From Verrucomicrobiales bacterium (lineage in GTDB: Bacteria; Verrucomicrobiota; Verrucomicrobiia; Verrucomicrobiales; DEV007), in the NCBI GenBank assembly GCA_022424805.1, contig JAKMGR010000140.1, positions 1 to 5,391 on the forward strand: a stretch of DNA of 5,391 nucleotides, written 5' to 3'. Positions 1-5,391 of the stretch are shown one piece after another (position 1 is the stretch's first letter; the number at the start of each line of letters is the position of its first letter). The notes beneath the pieces are model-generated. The model did no database searches. It worked only from the letters and a program-made list of their open reading frames with translations, and was not told where the DNA came from. Both the position numbers and the translations under genes were made by a program.

Positions 1-208
1 ATACAAAATGGATCTCGTCGATGGTCCGGCCAACCGCGACATCATGGTTGAGTCAAACGACGTCCGCGTCGTAATCGACCCAAAAAGTGCGCTCTTTGTC
101 ACCGGCTCCGAGCTCGACTTTAGCGAGGACCTTCAGCAAGGAGGATTCAAGGTCACGAACCCGAATGCGGTTGTGACGTGCTCCTGCGGCGAGAGCTTTG
201 CGGCGTGA
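1..208 (+). CDS. A-type iron-sulfur cluster carrier (IscA/SufA/ErpA family), C-terminal part, 5' end cut by window
   Basis: The open frame enters from the left edge (first full codon at base 2) and ends at TGA 206-208, leaving 68 residues of a family usually about 105-125 long. The first visible residues, YKMDLVDGP, match the segment just after the first conserved cysteine (the SGCSG-type motif), which lies off the window. The rest follows the family closely: VVIDPKSA, then LDFSEDLQQGGF, then NPNA, and the C-terminal CSCGESF carrying the paired cysteines that bind iron or an Fe-S cluster with the first one. The family accepts clusters from the ISC/SUF scaffold and passes them to apoproteins in the cytoplasm. 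The visible part cannot separate IscA, SufA and ErpA. An ATG at base 8 is internal, not the start. The gene converges on the DUF3147 gene. Identification of the family is very secure. Confidence 0.95.
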   Translation, partial: YKMDLVDGPANRDIMVESNDVRVVIDPKSALFVTGSELDFSEDLQQGGFKVTNPNAVVTCSCGESFAA

Positions 209-381
209 TCAGGCCGCAGTCCAAAGATGTTTCGTTTGGAGGACCGACAGGGCGACATGCGTCATCGGTGAGGCACCTTACCCGGCTTTCGCAATCCTGG
301 GCCACTCTGGCTCTGATCGCCGATGTCTTCGGGAATTTCTTTTGCATAGTCCATCAGCTCTTTCGCCACGTTTGATCAGTT
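209..381. other. Convergent intergenic region between the Fe-S carrier and DUF3147 genes
   Basis: This is 173 bases between two facing stop codons. I find no strong intrinsic terminator for either gene. Weak inverted repeats are present: TCCAAA/TTTGGA at 220-225 and 235-240, GGTG/CACC at 267-277, GCCA/TGGC at 301-311, and CCGA/TCGG at 320-332. Only the last is followed by a T-rich stretch (336-343, TTTCTTTT) in the direction of the Fe-S gene, and its stem is just 4 base pairs. The minus strand carries a coding-like small frame, described separately. No tRNA, repeat array or attachment site is visible. Confidence 0.6.
262..369 (-). CDS. Possible small ORF (35 aa) directly after the DUF3147 stop; doubtful
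   Basis: On the minus strand a GTG at 369-367 opens a 35-residue frame ending at TGA 264-262. It begins MAKELMDYAKEIPEDIG (GTG read as Met) and continues as a hydrophilic, Gly/Pro/Lys-rich tail ending in KVPHR. The composition looks coding: many GAN/GCN-type codons and a purine-rich first position. It is in the same frame as the DUF3147 gene, 12 bases after that gene's stop, separated by TGA-AAC-TGA. It has no Shine-Dalgarno sequence in front of the GTG, and an ATG at 354-352 is an alternative start. I recognise no family. It could be a translationally coupled microprotein, a decayed C-terminal extension of DUF3147, or chance. Several other frames overlap this stretch and none is clearly better. 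Confidence 0.2.
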   Translation of the reverse strand: MAKELMDYAKEIPEDIGDQSQSGPGLRKPGKVPHR

Positions 382-750
382 TCACAACTCCATTCCGAAA
401 CGTTTCAGGATCGCGATCATCACCAGGTAGAGAATCATCGTGACGAGACAACAGATGATCAAATTCGGCCAGAACGAGAGGCCCTTTTTCAGTAAAAAGG
501 GGAAGAGGAGAAACATGGGCAGGCTCGGCAGCACGAACCAGAAAACCCCTGCGGAATGGGCGGCGAGCTTTTCGGTCTGTTCTTCCGGAGCGCCTTTCAG
601 GTCCCACCAGATATAGACAAAAGTAATCAATGAGACGAGCGGCAGCGAGGCTATCATGCTGCCAAGCAGCGGCTTGCTCCTCGTAATTACGATCTCGTTG
701 ACCAGATAAATCAGTCCGGCAGAGAGTAGAAGTTTAATCAGCATCACCAT
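382..750 (-). CDS. DUF3147 family small integral membrane protein
   Basis: This 122-residue protein is almost entirely hydrophobic, with about four predicted membrane helices at residues 4-20, 28-48, 64-87 and 92-115. The phrase SMIASLPLVSLI in helix 2, the WW-D at the end of that helix, and FVLPSLPMFLLFPFLL in helix 3 are characteristic of the DUF3147 family, whose members are about 110-125 residues, so the length is full. A short charged loop (residues 51-62, APEEQTEKLAAH) joins helices 2 and 3. The function of the family is not established. The chosen start is ATG 750-748. A second ATG two codons on is equally possible, and only a weak purine signal (ATAGG) precedes them. The gene lies 39 bases downstream of the penicillin-binding protein gene on the same strand, with no terminator between, so co-transcription is likely. 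This suggests, but does not prove, an envelope role. Confidence 0.85.
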   Translation of the reverse strand: MVMLIKLLLSAGLIYLVNEIVITRSKPLLGSMIASLPLVSLITFVYIWWDLKGAPEEQTEKLAAHSAGVFWFVLPSLPMFLLFPFLLKKGLSFWPNLIICCLVTMILYLVMIAILKRFGMEL

Positions 751-789
751 GATTGGAGCCTATGCCGATCTGAACTTCGCTGCCACGAA

Positions 790-3378
790 TCAATCAAACT
801 CGATCGCGCGAGGAGCCGGTAGACGCACGCGCTGCGCCGGGATATCTTCTTCCTCGGACTCAACGATGACGGGACGAGCTACGGGGATTCCATTGTCGTC
901 GACTGCCTCTTTCTCTTCGCCTTCCTCAATTTCTTCTTCGACAACTACAGGTGCAACTCGCGCCCGGAGAACAGGTGCGATGGAATTGTAAGGGTCATCC
1001 GTTCCGATGACTGTTGGCGCGATCGGAAAAACTGGCTCCGTATTCTGCACCACAAACGTCGGACGGATCGGACCCGACCCATTCACACGGGTCAAGGTAG
1101 GCATGCGACGTCCACCGCGCCCGTGAACGCTGCAAATATGATTCAGGTTCGTCCCGGGACGGAGATATTCTACGTAGGTGCAGCGCACCTGAGAGCTGAT
1201 TCCGTTTCCTTTGTCTTTCATCTCGTAGCAGTCGTCACTCGCGAGTTCACCGGAATGCAGACAGATTTCGACCTGCTCGGCGTCGGGCGGCGGGAGAAAG
1301 GCACGAGGCTCGAACTTTTTCGCGGCCGTATTCATAACCTGCGTCCAAACTGGCAAAACCGTATCGGAACTGAAAGCTCCCGGGTAGATCGTTTTGCTCT
1401 GGTCAAAACCAGCCCAAACCAGGCAGGTAACTTCCGAGGTGTACCCAGCAAACCAGTTGTCAGTAAAATTGTATTCCGTTCCCGTTTTGCCCGCGACAGG
1501 GAAATCCCCGAGGCCGTATTTCCGTTTCGCTTTTGCGGCAGGCCCATCCTTAAACGCATCCTGCAAGATGCTGTTGATCTGGTAAGCGGTATAGGAATCA
1601 ACCACGGGTGCACTTCGCAAACCGAAGTCGGGCGTGTAGATCACGTTACCAGACACGTCCTTGATGTTCGAAATGATATGAGTTTCGCGAGGTCTACGCC
1701 CACTATTCGGAAAAATCGTATAGGCCAGACAAAGGTCCTCAGGAGAGGCAGGGTTTCGCCCGAGGAAGGTAGCGTTGAATTTTTTGAGATTCCCCTCAAA
1801 GACGAGTCCCGCGGTCTCAGCGAGCTGGACGACATCTTCCGTGCCAACCTTTTGTCCGAGACGAACGGACGCGGCATTCTTTGATTTCGCGAGAGCGACG
1901 CGAGCCGTAATACGATTCTCGTAGACGTTATCGAAGTTTTCCGGGCCCCACTCCCCGAGAATTCCCGTCGTTCCGCCAACCATGATCTGGCGGGTATCCA
2001 TCGGTGTATCCTCGACGACCGTCCCGGGAAAGAAGCCTTTTTCAAAAGCCGCCGCGTAGACGAATGGCTTGAAGGCAGTTCCGGTTGGGCGACTTCCCTG
2101 GCTCACTCGATCAAACTGGCTATCATTGAAATCTCTGCTCCCGACCTGCGTTATGACTGCGCCGGTCTTGTTGTCGATCATGATGACCGCACCCTGAAGG
2201 TATTTTGGTGCCGCAAATTCTTGATCCGGTAACGCATTCTCGCGGAAGGCGGCCTTCTCCTTTTTATACTGCGCGAGAGTTGGATGCTCGAAATCCGGAT
2301 GCTGCTCGATCATGCCGAGTTGCTCTCTCAGTGCCTCTTCGGCGACGGCCTGCACATCGCCATCGATAGTAGTGTGAATGTGAAAACCACCTTTCGAAAC
2401 CGCCTCGTAGCCAAGCAGGTCAATGACTTCCTGACGCACGTTTTCGTATACGAAGGCTGACTTACCGGTGATATTTAATTTGGCCACCGTGCGAACCTCT
2501 GCTTTTTGCGATCGGGTAGTTGTATCGTCGTCGATGAATCCTTCGGCATTCATCCTGACGAGCACGTGATTTCTCCAACGCTTCGAAGTATCCGGGAAAG
2601 AGCGTGGTGAACGGTGATACGGGTTCGGGACAGCTGCAGCAAGGGTCGCACCTTCGAGCACAGAAAGGCGGGCAGGATCTTTACCAAAATATCCCTCCGA
2701 GGCAGAAGCAATACCGTAGTAGCCGCTGCCGAAGTAGATCTTGTTGATGTAGAGCTCGAGAATTTTCTGCTTCGAGCCGATCTCTTTCTCAATCCGACGA
2801 GCGAGGAAAATCTCGGTAATCTTTCGGCTGACGGTCCTGTCCTTCAGCTCGAAAGTTTGGCGTGCGAGCTGTTGGGTGATCGTCGACGCTCCCTGATTCC
2901 ACTCTTTCGAACGCAGCGCATAGTAAACGGCACGCAAGATACCATAGTAGTCGACTCCGTCGTGCTCGTAGAAACGGCTGTCCTCCGCAGCGAGGAGGGC
3001 ATTGATGAAGTGATCCGAAACGTCATCCAGCGTGACCGGACGCCTGTTCTGCACAAAAATTCGGCCCAACTCCTGACCGTTCCGATCAAAGATTCGACTG
3101 GCGACCTCGACCTTGCCGATGTCCGACATGTCGAATGACTCGGCGAGATCATATCGCGGCTTGCAGTAGAAAAAGGCACCCGCCGCTCCGATGATTGCGA
3201 CCATCAGGCAAAGGAGAAAGCAGAAGCTTGAAAACTTGAACCAGAAGACAAGGCGACTTCGGCGCCTCGCTTTACAGACCGCTGCTTCGTCGAGCGGCGG
3301 CAGGTCGATTACACTGCTGACCGGAGGTTCGCCACTTCCGATGGCCTCGAAATCGCTGTCTGGAGGGTCGTCGGACAC
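790..3378 (-). CDS. Class A penicillin-binding protein, PBP1A type (GT51 glycosyltransferase plus transpeptidase) with Thr in the SxxK motif
   Basis: This bifunctional peptidoglycan synthase would polymerise lipid II and cross-link stem peptides in the periplasm. Its 862 residues comprise a short acidic cytoplasmic head (1-35), a basic patch (36-43), one membrane helix (about 44-71), the GT51 domain (about 90-275), a linker (about 280-390), the transpeptidase domain (about 395-690), a four-cysteine module (Cys706, 717, 733, 749) and a Pro-rich then acidic tail (752-862). All GT51 motifs are present: EDSRFYEHDG with catalytic Glu132, QGASTITQQL (162-171), RKITE with Glu189, and KQKILELYINKIYFG (203-217). 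In the transpeptidase, SxN is S499-K500-N501 and KTGT is 631-634. The SxxK motif, however, reads T434-A-F-K437 in the context RPTGTAFKPF, so the usual nucleophilic serine is threonine (codon ACT). The start is a GTG at 3378-3376. An in-frame TGA lies five codons upstream and the next Met is inside the membrane helix, so GTG is well constrained, yet no Shine-Dalgarno sequence precedes it. The gene is divergent from the methyltransferase gene and leads into DUF3147. The family is certain. Whether the transpeptidase is active is open. Confidence 0.97.
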   Translation of the reverse strand: MSDDPPDSDFEAIGSGEPPVSSVIDLPPLDEAAVCKARRRSRLVFWFKFSSFCFLLCLMVAIIGAAGAFFYCKPRYDLAESFDMSDIGKVEVASRIFDRNGQELGRIFVQNRRPVTLDDVSDHFINALLAAEDSRFYEHDGVDYYGILRAVYYALRSKEWNQGASTITQQLARQTFELKDRTVSRKITEIFLARRIEKEIGSKQKILELYINKIYFGSGYYGIASASEGYFGKDPARLSVLEGATLAAAVPNPYHRSPRSFPDTSKRWRNHVLVRMNAEGFIDDDTTTRSQKAEVRTVAKLNITGKSAFVYENVRQEVIDLLGYEAVSKGGFHIHTTIDGDVQAVAEEALREQLGMIEQHPDFEHPTLAQYKKEKAAFRENALPDQEFAAPKYLQGAVIMIDNKTGAVITQVGSRDFNDSQFDRVSQGSRPTGTAFKPFVYAAAFEKGFFPGTVVEDTPMDTRQIMVGGTTGILGEWGPENFDNVYENRITARVALAKSKNAASVRLGQKVGTEDVVQLAETAGLVFEGNLKKFNATFLGRNPASPEDLCLAYTIFPNSGRRPRETHIISNIKDVSGNVIYTPDFGLRSAPVVDSYTAYQINSILQDAFKDGPAAKAKRKYGLGDFPVAGKTGTEYNFTDNWFAGYTSEVTCLVWAGFDQSKTIYPGAFSSDTVLPVWTQVMNTAAKKFEPRAFLPPPDAEQVEICLHSGELASDDCYEMKDKGNGISSQVRCTYVEYLRPGTNLNHICSVHGRGGRRMPTLTRVNGSGPIRPTFVVQNTEPVFPIAPTVIGTDDPYNSIAPVLRARVAPVVVEEEIEEGEEKEAVDDNGIPVARPVIVESEEEDIPAQRVRLPAPRAIEFD

Positions 3379-3423
3379 GATAGAATTTTGTCAAAGGGGT
3401 TGGAGGGAGTAGGATCCCACAGC
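3379..3423. promoter_or_regulatory. Divergent intergenic region between PBP and methyltransferase genes
   Basis: These 45 bases separate two outward-facing start codons, so elements for both genes must lie here or inside the opposing 5' ends. On the plus strand a -10-like TAGAAT (3381-3386) sits 37 bases before the methyltransferase ATG, but I find no good -35 hexamer at 16-19 bases. On the minus strand a perfect TTGACA (complement of 3389-3394) faces the PBP gene, but it lies only 10 bases before the GTG and the sequence 17 bases beyond it is not a -10 box. Both are suggestive at most. That promoters lie hereabouts follows from gene orientation, not from a clear consensus. Confidence 0.35.
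3402..3414 (+). promoter_or_regulatory. Purine-rich ribosome binding region of the methyltransferase gene
   Basis: The stretch GGAGGGAGTAGGA precedes the ATG at 3424. The AGGA at 3411-3414 is 9 bases from the ATG, which is acceptable spacing. The stronger GGAGG at 3402-3406 is 17 bases away, which is long. This signal supports ATG 3424 over the upstream in-frame TTG at 3388, which the signal follows rather than precedes. Confidence 0.45.
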
Positions 3424-4548
3424 ATGGCTGCCGATACAAGATCCTACGTCAGTGGAAAAGATACGCCTCTTTTGGAAATCGTCTTTCAAGAAATCGAAAA
3501 AAGTCCGGAGGGATCGATATCTTTTTCTGACTTCGTTGAACTCGCACTTTATCACCCGGAACACGGCTACTATGCTTCTCCAGAGCGAAGAAAAGTGGGA
3601 CGTCAGGGAGATTTTTACACCAGCGTATCTGTCGGGGAACTGTTCGGTTTTCTGCTTGGGGAGAAGATCGTGGCGGCATGGAAGGAGAATTTCGACTCAG
3701 GCGCTCCTTTTGTGATTGTCGAACAGGGTGCTCACGATGGACAGCTTGCCTCGGACATCCTTTCCGCCCTTGCTGTAAATGAGAGAGTAGATACGAATCA
3801 AATCACCTACCGCATCGTCGATCCTCGATCTGAGACTCGCGCGTTTCTGCGCAAGCGATTTGCGGATTCTAAGATTCCGGTCGAGATCGTCGGGACATTG
3901 GAAGAAGCCCAGGCGGCTCAGGGGATTTTCCTCTGCAATGAATTGCTCGACGCCTTTCCCTTCGACCGGGTCATGTTCAGCGATGGGGAGTGGAAAGATC
4001 TCCGAGTCACGCGCCACGAAGGCGCTCTCGCCTGGACGGCAGGAGATCTCACTCCCGAGCAGAAACCCCTGCTCGAAAAATGCGAGGGCGAATACCCCGA
4101 GGGTTACGTCACCGAAATCTGCCCCGCGCTTTTCCCGTGGATGAAAGACACCGGGCAGTTCTTCGACAAAGGTCTCTGGTGGATCATCGACTATGGGTAT
4201 GGCGCAGACGATTACTTTGCGCCGAGACGAAAAACCGGCACGCTCCGCTGCTATCGTGATCATCAGGCAACAGAAGATCCATTCTCCTTTCCCGGGGAAA
4301 CCGACATCACCGCTCACGTGAATTTCACCCACCTGCGAGAAGCCGCGACGGCAAACGGGCTCGAATGGCGAAAATTCACCGATCAACACCACTTCCTCAT
4401 GGACGCTGCAAAGTCCTGGCTCCTGTCAATCGAGGGAAAGGCGACCGAGGGGGAATCCGCAAAAAAGCTCCGGCAATTTCAGACCCTGACCCATCCAAGC
4501 CTAATGGGGCAGCAGTTCAGGGTGGCGGAGTTGGGGAAAAGCCTCTAG
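3424..4548 (+). CDS. MidA/NDUFAF7-family class I SAM-dependent methyltransferase (COG1565, DUF185)
   Basis: This 374-residue cytoplasmic protein is full length for the family. Diagnostic segments appear in order: ISFSDF then LYHPEHGYY (32-50), VGRQGDFYTS (58-67), the SAM-binding loop VIVEQGAHDGQLA (97-109), NELLDAFPFD (172-181), IDYGYG (255-260), GTLRCYRDH (272-280), and GETDITAHVNFT (291-302). The mitochondrial relative NDUFAF7 symmetrically dimethylates an arginine of the complex I subunit NDUFS2. The substrate of the bacterial members is not settled, so no specific reaction is assigned. The glycine-rich loop is slightly unusual, GAHDG in place of the commoner GAGxG. ATG 3424 was chosen because it leaves about 31 residues before the first conserved motif and has purines upstream. 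An upstream TTG at 3388 would add 12 unconserved-looking residues. The gene is divergent from the PBP gene and ends in a four-base stop overlap with the convergent SDR gene. The family call is secure. Confidence 0.93.
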   Translation: MAADTRSYVSGKDTPLLEIVFQEIEKSPEGSISFSDFVELALYHPEHGYYASPERRKVGRQGDFYTSVSVGELFGFLLGEKIVAAWKENFDSGAPFVIVEQGAHDGQLASDILSALAVNERVDTNQITYRIVDPRSETRAFLRKRFADSKIPVEIVGTLEEAQAAQGIFLCNELLDAFPFDRVMFSDGEWKDLRVTRHEGALAWTAGDLTPEQKPLLEKCEGEYPEGYVTEICPALFPWMKDTGQFFDKGLWWIIDYGYGADDYFAPRRKTGTLRCYRDHQATEDPFSFPGETDITAHVNFTHLREAATANGLEWRKFTDQHHFLMDAAKSWLLSIEGKATEGESAKKLRQFQTLTHPSLMGQQFRVAELGKSL

Positions 4549-4560
4549 CCGCCCTCCACC
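4521..4560. repeat. Imperfect GC-rich inverted repeat straddling the shared convergent stop codons
   Basis: GGTGGCGG at 4521-4528 can pair with CCGCC at 4549-4553 (five G-C pairs) and, past a four-base bulge, with ACC at 4558-4560. The loop of 20 bases contains the CTAG in which both flanking genes end. It could act as a two-way 3'-end structure. Neither side has a T-run, so it is not a classical intrinsic terminator, and the bulge and long loop weaken it. Both arms are also coding sequence, so chance is possible. Confidence 0.3.
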
Positions 4561-5391
4561 AGTGCCTGGACACTCGGCACAAAAGTCTCATCCCGCTTCA
4601 GGGCATCGAGAAAAGACGGAAACTGCGGCTCCCATCCTGTCGCTCGAAACGCGGCATTACTGACGATTTTATCCGTCCAGGCTCGCTTGCGATTTTTTTC
4701 GGGCTCGGCCTCGGGCGGATGCGGTTTCTGGAAAAAATCGGACAGCTTTTCGTAAACTTCGCGCTGCGTCAGTGGCGTATTGTCGACGACATTGTAACAA
4801 ACTCCCTTTTCGCCTGAATCAATCGCGTGCAAAATCCCGCCGATGATGTCCTCGCGGTGAATTTGATTCACGTGTCGGCTCACTTCGCCCGCTTCGATCT
4901 TCGCGGTCCCTTCGAGAATTCGCTTCAGATAAATCGAACGTCCTGGCCCGTAAATTCCTGCGAGCCGAAGTGCGACACCGCCGCCGTCGCGTACGAGCGT
5001 TTCTGCCTCGACCAAAATCCGGCTCGTCTCGCGATCAGGCGAGGTTTCCGACTCCTCCGTCACGACGGATCTGTCGGTTTGCCCATAGACGCTCGTGCTA
5101 CTGGTAAAAAAGATCGGCACACCCGGAAACAAGGCCTGCAAATTCGCGATTCCATCGAGAAAAACAGCTCGATAGGCATCCGCTCCTCCGCGACTTGAAC
5201 TCGCGCAGTGAACAATCGCTGTTGGCATTCCCACCAGAGAATCCGCCAGTCGTGACATCGACTCCGCAGAACTGACGTCTCCTTCAAGCAGCGGATAGTC
5301 CGTCTTTTCATCAACGCTGCGATTTACCGCGACAACCTCGCGGCCTTCTTCGTACAAGCGCGCCACCAAAGCCGCTCCCACATACCCATGT
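4545..5391 (-). CDS. YeeZ-like atypical short-chain dehydrogenase/reductase (NAD(P)-binding epimerase-like), N-terminus cut by window
   Basis: The frame enters from the right edge and ends at TAG 4547-4545. It shows 281 residues, with only a few N-terminal residues missing. The first visible residues, HGYVGAALVARL, are the end of a Rossmann GxGYxG dinucleotide-binding loop. The predicted start-like GTG at 5381 is the Val of this loop, not an initiator. Further landmarks, numbered from the first visible residue, are HCASS (61-65), FFTSSTSVYGQ (94-104), LRLAGIYGPGR (141-151), VNQIHREDIIGGI (174-186) and YNVVD (199-203). The C-terminal part carries TGWEPQFPSF (251-260). The order and wording match E. 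coli YeeZ and related atypical SDRs. At the place of the YxxxK catalytic pair the sequence is R120-E-T-S-R124, so the usual Tyr and Lys are absent, as in YeeZ. The substrate is unknown. The gene converges on the methyltransferase gene with a four-base overlap. The SDR fold is certain and the YeeZ-like subgroup is likely. Confidence 0.9.
   Translation of the reverse strand, partial: HGYVGAALVARLYEEGREVVAVNRSVDEKTDYPLLEGDVSSAESMSRLADSLVGMPTAIVHCASSSRGGADAYRAVFLDGIANLQALFPGVPIFFTSSTSVYGQTDRSVVTEESETSPDRETSRILVEAETLVRDGGGVALRLAGIYGPGRSIYLKRILEGTAKIEAGEVSRHVNQIHREDIIGGILHAIDSGEKGVCYNVVDNTPLTQREVYEKLSDFFQKPHPPEAEPEKNRKRAWTDKIVSNAAFRATGWEPQFPSFLDALKRDETFVPSVQALVEGG

Noticed and set aside
8..208. ATG at base 8 as a true start giving a 66-residue protein
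   Set aside because: The frame is open to the window edge, and this Met lies in the conserved YKMDLVD segment in the middle of the family domain.
320..343. CCGA/TCGG hairpin followed by TTTCTTTT as an intrinsic terminator for the Fe-S gene
   Set aside because: The stem is only four base pairs, the T-tract starts four bases after it and is interrupted, and the site is over 100 bases from the stop codon.
206..384. TGA read as tryptophan (alternative genetic code), which would join DUF3147 to the small frame behind it
   Set aside because: The Fe-S carrier and the PBP end at TGA exactly where their families end, no gene has an internal TGA, and Trp is encoded by TGG throughout.
1123..1884. 253-codon open frame on the plus strand inside the PBP gene
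   Set aside because: It is antisense to a gene with complete GT51 and transpeptidase motifs. The product is Arg/Val/Phe-rich with no recognisable motif, as expected from reading the opposite strand of coding sequence.
2614..3138. 174-codon plus-strand open frame antisense to the GT51 domain
   Set aside because: It covers the strongly conserved QGASTITQQL and EDSRFYEHDG coding region. Its own product shows no domain and no ribosome binding site.
3389..3394. Perfect TTGACA on the minus strand as a -35 box for the PBP gene
   Set aside because: It is only 10 bases from the GTG, and the sequence 17 bases beyond (ACGACC on the minus strand) is not a -10 element and lies inside the gene.
3388..3423. 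Upstream TTG start for the methyltransferase
   Set aside because: It would add 12 residues without family support, and the purine-rich leader lies after it and before ATG 3424.
3697..4392. 231-codon minus-strand open frame antisense to the methyltransferase
   Set aside because: The plus-strand frame carries all MidA-family motifs. The antisense product matches nothing known and reads as a shadow.

Overview
The window looks like ordinary bacterial chromosome: moderately GC-rich, densely packed, and without mobile elements, RNA genes or CRISPR. It holds five recognisable protein genes. The two at the edges are cut by the window ends. No gene alone fixes the taxon. The class A penicillin-binding protein shows a Gram-negative-type peptidoglycan cell, and its divergent transpeptidase motif and weak ribosome-binding signals would fit the Verrucomicrobiota/PVC lineage. 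That placement is an impression, not a demonstration.

Layout from left to right. (1) The C-terminal two thirds of an A-type iron-sulfur carrier protein (IscA/SufA/ErpA family), plus strand, ending at 208. (2) A 173-base convergent gap (209-381) with no convincing terminator but one coding-like small frame on the minus strand. (3) A four-helix DUF3147 membrane protein, minus strand. (4) A long class A penicillin-binding protein (PBP1A type, 862 residues), minus strand, 39 bases upstream of the DUF3147 gene and probably co-transcribed with it. (5) A 45-base divergent intergenic region. (6) A MidA/NDUFAF7-family SAM-dependent methyltransferase (COG1565, DUF185), plus strand. (7) A YeeZ-like atypical short-chain dehydrogenase, minus strand, running off the right edge. 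The stops of (6) and (7) overlap in a single CTAG.

The genes do not form one pathway. The PBP and DUF3147 genes may share an envelope-related transcript. The methyltransferase, iron-sulfur carrier and SDR look like independent housekeeping genes. The best observation is in the penicillin-binding protein: the catalytic SxxK motif of the transpeptidase reads T-A-F-K, with threonine where the acyl-accepting serine should be, while the SxN and KTGT motifs and the whole glycosyltransferase domain are intact. I see no undescribed multi-gene system here.
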